A program made the translations under genes and the position numbers. The notes under the pieces are model-generated. The model made no database searches. It was given only the letters and a program-made list of their open reading frames with translations, and was not told the origin of the DNA. This document shows, piece after piece, positions 10,901 through 22,590 of a stretch of DNA of 64,000 bases. Numbering within the stretch: position 1 is the first letter of the stretch; the number at the start of each line of letters is the position of its first letter. The stretch lies in NCBI GenBank assembly GCA_039707655.1, contig CM077664.1, positions 201,680,195-201,744,194 on the forward strand. The letters are read 5' to 3'. Origin of the DNA: Elymus sibiricus (taxonomy: Eukaryota; Streptophyta; Magnoliopsida; Poales; Poaceae).

Positions 10901-12989
10901 AACTCATTGCTTGTCCTCAAGCAATTCAGTTGACAAACTGAAAGTGATAAAGAAAAACTTTTACAAACTCTTTTGTTCTTGCATCTATATATATGCTTAA
11001 GTAGTGCCCAAGTTTTCAGCAAAGATTATAACTAACCATGCAAATGATAACTCTTAAAAATTATATTCACTCATATCTATGGCATAATCAACTAGCGAGC
11101 AATAATAAGATATCTCAAATGCCAACACTTTGTCAAAACAATCATGATATAATATGACAACATGGTATCTCACTAGCCCTTTCTGAGACCGCAAAACATA
11201 AATGCAGAGCACCTCCAAAGTTCAAGCAGCGACTAAACATTGTAATTCATGGTAGAAGAGATCCAGTCATGATGCACACAACATTAACTATACACAATGC
11301 ATGAGAATGACAATAGTGCTCTCAGGTCTGGTGCTTGTTTGAGAAGGTGATGACTCAACAATAAAAGTAAAATAACATAAAAGTAAATAGATAGGCCCTT
11401 CGCAGAGGGAAGCATGGATTTGCAGAGGTGCCAGAGCTCGAGGCTTAAATCAGAGATAAATAAAGTTTTGGGAGGTATGCCTTTCCTGTCAACGTCACGA
11501 CCGAGAGTTTTCAATATCTTCCATGGTAAACACATTAGCGGCAGTTCCCAAGCGGTAAAGTAAAGTTTACTCCCCCTCCACCAACAATCACAAGCCATGG
11601 CTAGCCGAATCCTTGGGTGCCCTCCATACCAACAACTTTCCGGGGGAGTTTGTTTTATTATTTTGCAATTTTAATAGTAGGACTGGGCATCCCGATTACC
11701 AGCCCCTCTCGTGCAAGGACAAGTGAATAAACACTCATCATGAGAATAACCCGCTTAGCATGGAAGATACTGACCGCCCCCTGTCACTCCATGAGCGGTA
11801 CGGGCACACAAAACAGATGTTCATTTGAATATTTAGAGGTGGCACATGCAAATTTACTTAGAACGGCAGAGTAATACCGCATATAGGTAGATATAGTGGA
11901 CTCATCTGGAATAACTTTAGGTTTAAAGGTTTTGATGCACAAGCAGTATTCCCGCTTAGTACAGGCGAAGGCTAGCAAATAGGTTGAGAAGCGACCAGCT
12001 AGAGAGCGAAAACGGTCATAATCATGCATTATGAATAATCAACATTGAATACTAGCATGAGTAGGATATAAACACCATGAATATAAATATCGTGAAGGCT
12101 ATGTTGGTTTTGAATCAACTACATGTGTGAACATGTGCCAAGTCAAGCCACTTGAAACATTCAGAGGAGGATACCATATCATCATACTACATCACAATCA
12201 TTTTAATGCATGTTGACACTCAAGATAAATCATTATCCACTCCTAGCTACTTAAGCATGGCATGAGCAACTATAATCTCTAATTGTCATCATAAACATGT
12301 TTAATCATAATATGCCGAATCATGGATACTGAGTTAAACATATTTACAAAAACAAAGAACAAGTTGAGTTCATACCCGCTTTTCCTTGCCACAGTCACTT
12401 CATCAAATCATCGTCATTATTGCCTTTCACTTGCATGACCGAATGATATGAAAATAATAATAGTGCAAGAGTGTCGTGGACTAAGCTGGGATCTGCAAGC
12501 ATTTTATTCAAAGGAGAAGACAAGGTAAAATGGGCTCTTTATTAAATCAACAAAAATGCATATGAGAGCCACTCAACATTTTCATCGTGGTCTTCTCCTT
12601 ACAATGACTCAACAAAAGAAAAGAATTTCAGAGAAACACACTGAAATATTTTTGGAGTTTTTAGTTTTTCTGAAGAAAGCAAATTAAAGAAGAAAAACAA
12701 AAAACGATAAAAGAAAACTATTTACACGGGAGAACTCCCAACAAGCAAAAGAAGAAACGAGAAATCTTTTTGGGTTTTCTTTTACTACTACGAAACTACA
12801 ACTAATTAAACTAGAAAGAAAAACCGAAAAGAAACGAGAAATGTTTTTGGATTTTCTCAAAGTTTTTCAAACACACAAGAAGAAAGCGAGAAAAATAAAA
12901 TAGCATGGATTATACAATGAAAAAAGTATGAACACCGACAGCTGGAATGAAATGCATGAACATGAATGTAATGTCGGTGAGAGATACGT
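10901..12989 (-). other. Long 3' untranslated region of the Gypsy element
   Basis: About 2.1 kb without a conserved open frame. Parts are clearly related to the untranslated regions at 44265-46788 (opposite strand) and 54408-56868. One example is the block containing GCAGTATTCCCGCTTAGTAC and CTGCAAATC/CTCTGCGAAGGGCC. It lies between the internal and the terminal PPT-like motif. Confidence 0.7.
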
Positions 12990-13004
12990 ACTCCCCCAAG
13001 CTTA
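12990..13004 (-). other. Internal PPT-like motif
   Basis: Minus-strand AAGCTTGGGGGAGT, identical to the terminal PPT at 10887-10900. It lies 20 bases beyond the stop of the extra ORF, about 2.1 kb upstream of the 3' LTR. A second plus-strand priming site is an inference. Confidence 0.5.
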
Positions 13005-13023
13005 GGCTTTTGCCTAGCTTGGT

Positions 13024-14046
13024 CTACGGCCATGGCTGTCCTGGATAGTAATCGAAATGGTAGCTCGTAGAGGCATTCTGAGCTGCCTCCTCAGCCAGAC
13101 GAGCAGCCTCGACAGCCGCATTGTACTCGTGCACCTCACTCTCATGAAGAAAATATCTTTGTTTGTTCTGAAAATCAAAGAGGGCAGGAGCAGGCAAAAC
13201 AACATACACAGAGTGATATTTATTAAAAACTAAGTTATATTCATAACCCTGTGCGTTGCGTCTTAAAAACCTATGTTCTCACATTGCTTCGAAATTCAGG
13301 TATTTATAAGGCAAGAGGGGATCATTGAATTTGGGCGAGACCCCTAACCTTGCAGCTAAACGGGAGGCATAAACTCCTCCATACAAATCACCACTACCCG
13401 CATTACGCTGCAGCCTATGTGTAACAATAGCCCCAAGATTATAAAGCTTGCTACCAGTCAAAGCTGTATGAATAAGACTCAGATCAGGGGCGCAAAGTGC
13501 ACTACAGTCTTGTTTACCAACAACGCAGTTACCATTAAAAAGTGCAAAATACCGAATAGCAGGAAAATGAATGCTAATTATTCTGGCCTGCATGATTCCC
13601 CTATCCTCACCGTTGCAAAGGCTGTTGAGAAACAACTCATAATCAGATCTTGGGGGCTCATCTAATGAACCCCAATATGGAATTTTGCATGCATCACAGA
13701 ATTCTTCTAGAGGCATATTATAAGATTTGTCATAGAGGTGAAATAAAACTCTAGAAGTGTGCTGGTGAAAGTCAAAGTTCTGAGTAAAGGAATGAGTGAG
13801 GTTGTAATGCTGTGGTGGCTTATCTGCGATAAAGGCTGAGAGCTCGGCATTGTGAATATATTGGTCAAATTCCTCCTTGATGCCAGCACCTAGCATGAAC
13901 TCATTGCACGGCCATCGACATGATTTTGCTTCGGCATGTCGCACTAAACTTGCCCTTGGTTCCTCATATGATTGGCATGCTGAGCTTTCACTCGATGACG
14001 CTCCCGAGGACCTCCTCCTCGAAGAACTTCTCCGGAAGATATTCAT
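13024..14046 (-). pseudogene. Extra ORF of the Gypsy element (ATHILA ORF1-like?)
   Basis: The start is ATG at 14046, six bases after a splice acceptor. The frame runs 255 codons to TGA at 13279-13281, then continues open in the same frame for 84 more codons to 13024, so a single nonsense codon splits a protein of about 340 residues. The N terminus is Ser/Arg-rich. The core has the pattern FCDACKIPYWGSLDEPPRS, SLCNGEDRGI, FPAIRYFALF and a final YGGVYASRLAARLGVSPKF. The C-terminal 60 residues are Ala/Glu-rich. I recognise the type from pol-less Triticeae Gypsy elements; similarity to ATHILA ORF1 proteins is a guess. It has no enzymatic motif and its function is unknown. Confidence 0.6.
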
Positions 14047-14050
14047 TTTC

Positions 14051-14560
14051 CTAAGAACAAATTTTTGAAAAATTTTGGGTCACAAAATGATATCAATAAA
14101 ACTTCACAAGATTGATAGCAACTACTCATAAAGATGTCTAGAGGCTATATCAAGCAATAAAACTACTTGGAACTCAAAGAATTCAACATGCAAGCTCATT
14201 TTCTGTAGCACCAAGAGCAGCTAATTATGCAAAATATAATCCACTAGAGCAAAAACTAATTGGAGCAATGGAGGAGTTACATACCAAGGAGCAATCTCCC
14301 AAAACAGTTTTGGAAACGGAGCTCCGAGCAAAGAGATCGAAAATTTCAGTTTTGTGAGCAAGAACACGAGAGAGAGGGCTACCAGGAATTTTTGCTAGAG
14401 GTAAGAGACGAAGTGAGCTGAAGGGATAAGTGAGGGGGTCCCTGTGGGGCCCACGAGGTACCTGGGCACGCCAGGGGGGGTGGCGCGCCCTGGTGCCTCG
14501 TGGGCACCTGGGGCACCCCCGTAGTATGTGTCCAGTGCCAAAAAAATTAAATATTATATA
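14051..14560 (-). promoter_or_regulatory. Leader, intron and promoter-like block upstream of the extra ORF
   Basis: Reading on the minus strand: a TATATAA stretch (about 14550-14560), a copy of the LTR-type GC palindrome with GGCGCGCC (about 14440-14520), a pyrimidine-rich leader, donor CTCCTTG|GTATGT (intron starts 14284) and acceptor TTGTTCTTAG ending at 14051, just before GAAAATG. The 234-bp intron would place the ATG at the start of exon 2. This suggests separate expression of the extra ORF. The palindrome copy looks LTR-derived. Confidence 0.45.
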
Positions 14561-14828
14561 AAAAATCATGTCAAAATTTTATTACATTCTGAGCACTTTT
14601 ATTTCTGGGCACTTTTTTATTGCATGGATAAATCAGAAAACAAGATAATCATGGCATTTTATTGCATTTAACTAAAAATAACAGAAGATAAAAAGTGGGT
14701 ACAGAAGGTTGTGCTTACTAGATTCATCGACCACATGCCTCTCTGAAAGAATCCATTAATAAGGTTGATCAGGTCTTATTAACAAACCATTTCCGAGTAA
14801 CATGAAACCGAAGAACTTCCGTATAACA
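14561..14828 (-). other. Spacer between protease and extra-ORF leader
   Basis: No open frame or recognised element. It is where pol would be expected in an autonomous Gypsy element. Confidence 0.5.
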
Positions 14829-17581
14829 CTAAGTTACCTCAACGGGGATATGCATCTCCCCGATAATGAGAGTTTCATATTTTCTTTTAACAGTAGGAAG
14901 AGGGATTTGAAAGCTTCCAATAGTGATTGTCGGAGTCTTTTCAATAATATGAATACCATTTACTTGAAATTGTTTCTTCGGAAAGTGCACCGTATGTTCA
15001 TTTTCATTGATATGAAAAGTGACCTTGCTTTTGTTGCAATCAATAACAGCCCCTGCAGTATTCAAGAAGGGTCTACCAAGGATAATAGACATGTTGTCAT
15101 CCTTGGGCATATCAAGTATAACAACGTCTGTTAGAATAGTAATGTTTGCAACTACAATGGGCACATCCTCACAAACACCGATAGGTATGGCAGTTGATTT
15201 GTCAGCCATTTGCAATGATATTTCGGTGGGAGTGAGTTTATTCAAATCAAGTCTTTTGTATAAAGAGAAAGGCATAACACTAACACCTGCTCCTAAATCA
15301 CACAAAGCAGTTTTGACATAATTTCTTTTAATGGAGCATGGTATAGTTGGTATTCCTGGATCTCCTAGTTTCTTAGGTACTCCATCCTTAAAAGAATAAT
15401 TTGCAAGCATGGTAGAAATTTCAGCTTCAGGTATTTTTCTTTTATTTGTGACAATGTCTTTCATGTATTTAGCATAGGGTGGCATCTTTATAATATCAGT
15501 CAAACGAGTACGCAAAAAGACTGGCCTAAGCATTTCAGCAAAGCGCTCAAATTCTTCCTCATCCTTTTTCTTAGATGGTTTAGGAGGAAAGGGCATGGGT
15601 TTTTGGACCCATGGTTCTCTTTCTTTACCGTGTTTTCTAGCAACGAAGTCTCTTTTATCATAACGTTTATTTTTAGTAGGTGGGTTATCAAGATCAACAG
15701 CAGGTTCTATTTCAACATCATTATCAGGTTCTTTATCATTATCTGGTTGGGTATCCACATGAGCATCCTCATTATTATTATCATCAGGTGTTTGTTCATT
15801 ACCAGATTGTGTTTCAGCATCAGAAATAGAAACATCATTACTATCTTCCAAGGGTTTTTCTACCTCGGGTTCACTAGAAGTATGCAAAGTCCTATCATTT
15901 TTCTTTTTCTTTTTATTTTTAGATGGACTAGGTGCATCAACATTAATTCTTTGAGAATCTTGTTCAATTCTTTTTGGGTGACCTTCAGGATAAAGTGGTT
16001 CCTGAGTCATTCTACCTCCTCTAGTCATTACTCTAACAGCATGATCATTCATATTGTTATTCATTTCATTGAGCAATTCACTTTGAGATTTAGCAACTTG
16101 TTCTAATTGAGTTTGAACCATAGATGCATGTTTACTCACACCTTTAACATCATTAGCAATTCTAAATAACAAGTCACTCAAGCGATCAATCATGTAGGCA
16201 TTTCGTTTTAATTGTTTCATAACATTTGCATTAAAATGATCTTGCTTAATAATATAATTGTCAAATTCATATAAGCATTAACTAGGAGGTTTGTTATAAG
16301 GAATATCACCTTCATCAAATTTTATAAGAGAATTTACCTCTACTACCTGTGTCGGTTTGTCCAGACCATGTATCTCTTCAATAGGTGGTAAATTCTTAAC
16401 ATCTTCAGCTTTAATACCTTTTTCCTTCTGGCATTTCTTTGCCTCTTGCATATCTTCAGGACTGAGATGTAAAATACCCCTCTTCTTCGGAGTGGGTTTA
16501 GGTGGTGGTTCAGGTAGTGTCCAATCATTATCATTCTTCAATATATTATTCAATAATTCCTCGGCTTGTTCAATAGTCCTTTCCCTGAAAACACAACTCG
16601 CACAACTATCTAGGTAGTCCCTAGAAGCATCGGTTAGTCCATTATAGAAGATATCAAGTATTTCATTTTTCTTAAGAGGATGATCAGGCAAAGCATTAAG
16701 TAATTGGAGAATCCTCCCCCAAGCTTGAGGGAGACTCTCTTCTTCAATTTGCACAAAGTTAAATATTTCTTGTAAGGCAGCTTGTTTCTTATGAGAAGGA
16801 AAATATTTTCCAGAAAAGTAATAAATCATATCCTGGGGACTACGCACACATCCAGGAGCAAGAGTATTATACCATTCTTTAGCATCACCCTTTAATGAGA
16901 AAGGAAATAACTTAAGAATATAATAATAGCGAATTTTGTCCTCATGAGCAAATAGGGTGGCTATATCATTTAACTTAGTATGATGTGCCACAACAGTTTC
17001 AGTTTCATAGCCATGGAAAGGATCAGATTCTACCAATTTAATCAACTCAGGATCAATAGAGAATTCATAATCCTTATCAGTAACAAATATGGGAGAGGTT
17101 GCAAACTTAGGATCATATTTCATTTTCTCCCGCATAGATTTTTCTTTCATATCAGCAAGCAGTTTTATAACTTCATGTCTATCGTTACAAGCAAGAATGG
17201 CTCTAGCTGTCTCCCTATCAAACATTGTTCATCAGGTGTTTCAAATCTAGTAGGAGAGCTAGGCATAATAGGTGAATCATAATTCTCAAGAGTTTCAGCA
17301 TTTTCAATTTCTTTAGCTTTAGCAAGTTGTTCACTAAGAAATTCACCAAGTGGCACAGCATTATCAGGCATAGTACTAGCATCATGAGTATCATTCATGG
17401 CAGAAGTGGTATCATCAATAACTTGCGACATATCAGAATTAATAGCATGTTGTGGTGTTGCAAGTTTACTCAAAACAGATGGTGAATCAAGTGCAGAGCT
17501 AGATGGCAGTTCCTTACCTCCCCTCGTCTTAGAGGGAACGATCTTGGTCTTAGCGTCTTTCAGATTCTTCATAGTGATCAA
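14829..17581 (-). pseudogene. gag-pro: Gypsy gag-protease polyprotein, one frameshift and one nonsense codon
   Basis: The N-terminal part (17581 to about 17224) starts at ATG 17581 or nearby MKNLKDAKTK and shifts frame near 17224. Gag proper follows (17225-16278) with the retrotransposon-gag core: FPFSLKGDAKEWYNTLAP, FSGKYFPSHKK, ESLPQAWGRI and FYNGL. A TAA at 16278-16280 is in frame with the continuing sequence (19 codons later MKQLKRNAYM). A Lys/Asp/Glu-rich linker then leads to a retropepsin-like domain with catalytic-type CDLGAGVSVMP near 15290 and ILGRPFLNTAGA near 15095. The usual D-T/S-G is D-L-G here. The frame ends at 14829 without integrase or RT. Confidence 0.85.
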
Positions 17582-17621
17582 CAGATATAAATCCCAAGTG
17601 ACTTAGCAAATAAAGCTATGC

Positions 17622-17639
17622 TCCCCGGCAACGGCGCCA
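17622..17639 (-). other. Primer-binding site of the Gypsy element
   Basis: Minus-strand TGGCGCCGTTGCCGGGGA lies 11 bases inside the right LTR. It is complementary to a tRNA 3' end (tRNA-Asp type, from memory). Confidence 0.85.
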
Positions 17640-17650
17640 GAAAAAGGTCT

Positions 17651-19055
17651 TGATAACCCACAAGTATAGGGGATCGCAACGGTTTTCGAGGGTAGAGTAT
17701 TCAACCCAAATTTATTGATTCGACACAAGAAGAGCCAAAGAATATTTGCAAGTATTAGCAGTTGAGTTGTCAATTCAACCACACCTGGAGACTAAATATC
17801 TGTAGCAGAGTGATCAGTAGCACAGTAGTATGATAGTTTGATAGCAGTAGCAATAATAGTAACGGTAGCAGCAGTAATTTTGTAGCAATTGTGACATTAG
17901 TAGCAATAGTAGTAACTTAGCAAGAAACAATATGCGAAAATCTCGTAGGCATTGGATCGGTGATATACGTTGGATAACATTCATCATGTAACAGTCATAA
18001 CCTAGGGCGACACAGAACTAGCTCCAATTCATCAATGTAATGTAGGCATGTATTCCGTATATAGTCATACGTGCTTGCGATAAGAACTTGCATGACATCT
18101 TTTGTCCTACCCTCCCGTGGCAGCGGGGTCCATAAGGAAACTAAGGGATATTAAGGCCTCCTATTAATAGAGAACCGGAACAAAGCATTAACACATGGTG
18201 AATACATGAACTCGTCAAACTATGGCAATCACCGGAAAGAATCCCAATTATTGTCACCTTGGGGTATGCGGATCATAACACATAGCAGGTGCATATAACT
18301 TGCAAGATCGGATCAAGAACACAAATATATTCATGAAAACATAAAGGGTTCAGATCTGGAATCATGGCACTCGGGCCCTAGTGACAAGCATTAAGCATAG
18401 CAAAGTCATAGCAACATCAATCTCAGAACATAGTGGATACTAGGGATCAAGCCCTAACAAAACTAACTCGATTACATGATAAATCTCATCCAACTCATCA
18501 CCGTCCAGCAAGCCTACAAAGGAATTACTCACTCCCGGCGGTGAGCATCATGAAATTGGTGATGAAGGATGGTTGATGATGACGATGCCGGAAGATCCCC
18601 CTCTCCGGAGCCCCGAACGGACTCCAGATCTGGCCTCCCGATGAAGAACAGGAGGTGGCGGCGGCTCCGTATCGTGAAACGTAATAAAACTTCCTCTTTT
18701 ATTTTTTTTCTTCTAGAAACTGAATTTATAGTGTTGGAATTAGGTCAGACGGAGCCACGTGGGCCCCATGAGGTACCAGGGCGCGCCAGGGGGGTGGCGC
18801 ACCCTGGTGCCTCGTGGGCACTGGGTGGCCCCCCTCCAGTGGGTTTTGGTGCCAGTATTTTTTTTATATTCCATAAAAAAACTCCAAAAAGTTTCATCCA
18901 ATTCCAAGAACTTTGATTTTCTGCACAAAAACAACACCATGGCAATTCTGCTGAAAACAGCGTCGGTCCGGGTTAGTTCCATTCAAATCATACAAATTAG
19001 GGGCCAAAACAAGAGCAAAAGTGTTTGGAAAAGTAGATACGACGGAGACATATCA
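17651..19055 (-). repeat. 5' LTR of the 9.5-kb Gypsy element
   Basis: 1405 bp, paired with 9492-10886. TATA box TATAAATTC on the minus strand at 18722-18730. The GC palindrome with GGCGCGCC (about 18765-18835) lies just upstream of that TATA, so it is in U3. The downstream leader contains GGAGCCGCCGCCACC. Confidence 0.93.
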
Positions 19056-19060
19056 GGCGG

Positions 19061-19240
19061 TGAGACCAAGTTCCACGACCAAAAGCAAAAAAGTTCAACC
19101 ACCGAAACCAAATTGTTAGACTGAAAAGCAAATGGTGAATGGAAACACCCTGCAAATAACCCGCTTATCTATCTCTCGATGTTCTTCTTCCCCTTTTTGT
19201 CAACAAGTGTCAAAAAGGAAAGAGAATTGCATGCAAGGAA
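19061..19240 (-). other. Host Copia sequence between nested Gypsy and giant ORF stop
   Basis: Short untranslated segment after the giant ORF. It continues from the host-Copia tail left of 9487. Confidence 0.6.
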
Positions 19241-20979
19241 CTACTCGTCCGAAGAATCCTCAGTACTTGAACTGTTCGGCGAAGCAGAGCGAGCCATGGT
19301 CGAGGCTGAAGCAGGAGTTGGAGTCGCAGCATGGGCTTCGGGATCAGCTTCGGGAGTAGCAGCGCGAGGTGCATCTGGCTTGAATATAAATGTGCCTGCT
19401 GTGTCTTCAAGTTCATCATCTGGTTCAACAAACAGCAGGTCGGTGGAAGCGGAACGCTGAGGAAGCACTGGGGTTTGCCTTCTGATGCGAGGAACTTCAA
19501 ACAGCTCCAGATGATCATATTCTTTCTCGATACCCTTGGCAGATAGTTGTTTGCGAGAATAATGCTTGCGCAGAAGGGTCCATGAGCGCTTCTTTTGTTC
19601 TTTCTCATATAGAAGAGCTTGACGAGCATAATTGTGAAGCAGATTTATCTCAGCCATCATCTCCAGTTTTACTTTGCGGTCGAGCTTAATGTGACTTTCC
19701 AGGGCTTGCTGAGTGCGAACACAAATCTCATACAGTGAGGGATTTTCTTCACGAGGAATTTCGACTGTAGCCTTCTTAACCTTCGGAGCTTTAGCAGAGG
19801 CAGAGGCTGTAGCATCAATAGGTGTCTTCCCTTTGCCGATGTCCTTTACGATTCGGAGAGTATCCCGGACTGGTGGAATGTAAACTTTCGGGACATGTGG
19901 GCAGAGAAACTTTTTCTCAATAAGCTGCTCAATAGCAAACATGACCCATGGTGCATATGGCTTCAAGGCTTGAGGGCTATCAGCTGCATAGGCCAAGTTG
20001 CGAATGAAAAGATCCGGAATGTCAAACCGAATGCCATGAGCTGTAGCTTGAAGAGCATTTGCCACGATGCCATGAATGGTTTCTGGCCTGTTTGTTGGCG
20101 TGAGAGAGTTGCGGAGAATATAGAACAAAACTTTGTTCTCATAGGCCAGATTCTTAGGATTTGCTTCGGTGCATTCATCACCAACAAGTTTGGGGTCCAT
20201 CAGCATATGAAGCTCGGCTTCGGATACATCCCAGCAGTGCAGTCTGTGTTCGCGAGTTGCATCAAATTCGCACCGAGGAAGATTCAACAATGCTAAGAAC
20301 TGGTCAGCCGAACATTTGATCTTTTCTTCTTCGGTCATCCATTCGAGAATCCAAGTACTGCTATTTGCAAAGTCCCCTGAGATATAAAGAGTGACATAGA
20401 ACTGAAGAATTACTTCACAATTCCAGCCATGATTGACATGAAGGAAGCTCTTCAGGAAGACTTGTTCAATCTGCTCGATGGTTTGATGGAAGCAAGCTAA
20501 ACTTTTGAGCTCAGCGAAATCCAGAATCTTGTGCTTGAAGATGCGATTCTTGCAGTACAGAATGCGAGCATAGTACGTGGCCTGTTCCTTCGTCCAGAAT
20601 CTTGGTGACAAGGAAGTTCTTTTTCCATCATATGGGCTGGTCCCAAAGAATGCAAGTTTCGAATGATGAAACTGCTCGTTGAAAGCTGGACCATTCGGGC
20701 CATTATCGATAGGAAACAAAGGGAAGGTTTCCAAGGGGTTTCTCAGTTGTTCTTCGTCGGCCATAAACCGGGTTCGAATGTCATCAGGTGCAGGCACACC
20801 TTCTTCAATGGGCTTGAGAGGAGCACGTGGCAACCTCGACTTTTCTTGTATAGATTTCTTCGAAGAACTTGACTGACTATCGTCTTTGCTCGCCGGAATT
20901 CCTTCAGCAGCTTTCTGGCTTTCTGGCACAAGGGACTTTTCTTTCTTTGTACTTTCTTCGGTTGGAGGCACAACGACCA
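19241..20979 (-). pseudogene. Giant extra ORF of the host Copia, C-terminal part
   Basis: 579 codons are open to the stop at 19241. This is the downstream continuation of the ORF at 31885-29888, separated from it by the Copia at 20980-29887. After removing the insert and one TSD copy the two frames are in register. The first 100 residues are Ser/Lys-rich and polar. A folded-looking core of about 300 residues follows, with WTKEQATYYARILYCKNRIF, LQFYVTLYISGDF, a Trp-rich EWMTEEEKIKC, FYILRNSLTPTNRPETIHG and GIRFDIPDLFIRNLAYA. A Lys-rich coiled-coil region and a Pro/Ala/Glu-rich tail ending SSTEDSSDE come last. The core is reminiscent of the retroelement 'plant transposon protein' type. It shows no RT, integrase or protease motif and its function is unknown. 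Confidence 0.6.
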
Positions 20980-22570
20980 TGTGGGATCGAGGAGATAGGT
21001 CTAGAGGGGGGGTGAATAGACACTTAACTAGCCAAATTAGCAGATTTTAATTTCTCTTGGAACTTAGGCAGATTTTGGCACAAGTTAAGATAACACCAAT
21101 ACTTTCTACACATGCATATCTAGAGATTGTGCAGCGGAAGTAGTAAAGCATGGAAGTATACGGAAAGTAAAGGGGTTGAGTATGGAAGATCAAATGCAAT
21201 GAAGACACGGTGGTTTTTGGCGTGGTTCCGATAGGTGGTGCTATCGTACGTCCACGTTGATGGAGACTTCAACCCACGAAGGGTAACGGCTGCGCGAGTC
21301 CACGGAGGGCTCCACCCACGAAGGGTCCACGAAGAAGCAACCTTGTCTATTCCACCATGGCTTACGTCCATGAAGGACTAGCCTCACTCGGGGTAGATCT
21401 TCACGAAGTAGGCGATCTCCTTGCCCTTACAAACTCCTTAGTTCAACTCCACATCATGTCGGAGGCTCCCAAGTGACACCTAACCAATCTAGGAGACACC
21501 ACTCTCCAAAAGGTAATAGATGGTGTGTTGTTGATGAACTCCTTGCTCTTGTGCTTCAAATGATAGTCTTCCCAGCACTCAAACACTCCTCACAGATTTG
21601 GCTATGGTGGAAGAAGGATTTGAGTGGAAAGCAACTTGGGAAAGGCTAGAGATCAAGGTTCAAATGGTAGGAATGGAATATCTTGATCTCAACACATGAG
21701 TAGGTGGTTCTCTCTCAGAAAATGTATGGTGGAAGTGTAGGCACGTTCTGAAGGCTCTCCTTTCTGAGAAGGAGGTGGTGGAGGGGTATATATAGCCTCC
21801 ACACAAAATCCAACCGTTACACACTTTTGACCCAACTCGGTGGCACCGAAACAGTCATCTCGGTGGCACCGAACTGTGTAAAAGATATGAACTTTAGGAA
21901 TCTCGGTGGGACCGATATGAACAACTCGGATGGACCGAAGTGCAATGGCTTAGGGCAATCCTCATCTCGGTGGCACCGATTGCATCAACTCGGTAGGACC
22001 GAAGTGAAGCAATAAGGCAACAGAGACTTGGCAAGCCATCTCGGTGAGACCGATTTGCAAACTCGGTGAGACCGAAGTAAATGCAACCGATTACAGAGAG
22101 TTGGCAAGACCATCTCGGTGGGACCGAGATCCATTTCTGTGGATCCGATTTGTTAGGGTTTTGGCAGTGGCTAAGTCTTGGATGAACTCGGTGGGGCCGG
22201 ATTGGAAATATCGGTGGGGCCGAGTTGGAATGTAGGTTTAGGACATATCTGGGTAGAGAGAGTGGTTGAGGGTTTAGGAGTACTGTCACTAAGCACTTGA
22301 GCAAAAAGACCATTAAGCAACACCTCATCCCCTTTTAATAGTATTGGCTTTCCTATGGACTCAATGTGATCTTGGATCACTAAACAAAGATGTAGAGTCT
22401 TGATCTTTTGCCAATCCTTGTCCTTAGCATTTTGAAGGGGTTCCATATCCTCTTGTCCCTGCCACGCCTTTGTTGAACTTGTCTGAAATTCACTAGATAA
22501 AAGCATTAGTCCAACAACATGTATGTTGGCATGAATTACCAAAACCACCAAGGGAGCAAATGTGCTTTCA
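20980..22570 (-). repeat. 3' LTR of the Sirevirus-like Copia
   Basis: 1591 bp, partner of 28296-29887. It carries the palindrome cluster at 21835-22230. Confidence 0.95.
21827..22232. repeat. Palindrome cluster TCGGTnnnACCGA in the 3' LTR
   Basis: About 12 copies of CTCGGTGGCACCGA-type 13- to 15-bp palindromes, some degenerate, with irregular spacing of 5-40 bases. Sirevirus LTRs are known to carry conserved palindromic repeats in the upstream regulatory region. Binding of a regulator is inferred, not seen. Confidence 0.8.
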
Positions 22571-22590
22571 ATCTCCCCCTTTTTGGTAAT
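22571..22590 (-). other. Polypurine tract of the Sirevirus-like Copia
   Basis: Minus-strand AAAAAGGGGGAGATTG abuts the LTR terminus TGAAAGC. It is nearly identical to the PPT of the host Copia at 8621-8640. Confidence 0.88.

Larger units (their letters stand above)
9492..19055 (-). mobile_element. Gypsy-superfamily element, pol-less, gag-protease plus extra ORF
   Basis: The two LTRs (9492-10886 and 17651-19055) begin TGATAACCCACAAGTATAGG. They end GACGTATCA on the left and GACATATCA on the right. The TSD GGCGG is perfect (9487-9491 and 19056-19060). PBS TGGCGCCGTTGCCGGGGA (tRNA-Asp type, from memory) flanks the right LTR and PPT AAGCTTGGGGGAGT the left one. Minus-strand order is gag-protease, an extra ORF with its own leader, and a 2-kb untranslated tail. 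Integrase and RT are absent although total length is 9.56 kb. It resembles the Sabrina/WHAM group, but I cannot assign the family. The LTRs differ by a 13-bp indel and roughly 30 substitutions by eye. Confidence 0.92.

Noticed and set aside
15603..16106. Plus-strand frame of 167 codons rich in Ile and Phe
   Set aside because: Antisense shadow of the gag-protease linker.
18569..19124. Overlapping open frames encoding Gly/Pro/Arg/Trp-rich peptides, similar ones at 37396, 50462, 54057 and 59103
   Set aside because: They are translations of the GC-rich LTR palindrome on either strand and appear in every LTR.
21827..22232. Regular short palindromic repeats resembling a CRISPR array
   Set aside because: Spacing is irregular, each repeat is itself a degenerate palindrome, the array lies in both LTRs of a plant Copia, and no cas genes exist. 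It is the known Sirevirus LTR palindrome type.
21894..22328. 144-codon frame, nearly identical at 29210-29644
   Set aside because: LTR sequence containing the palindromes; present in both LTRs.
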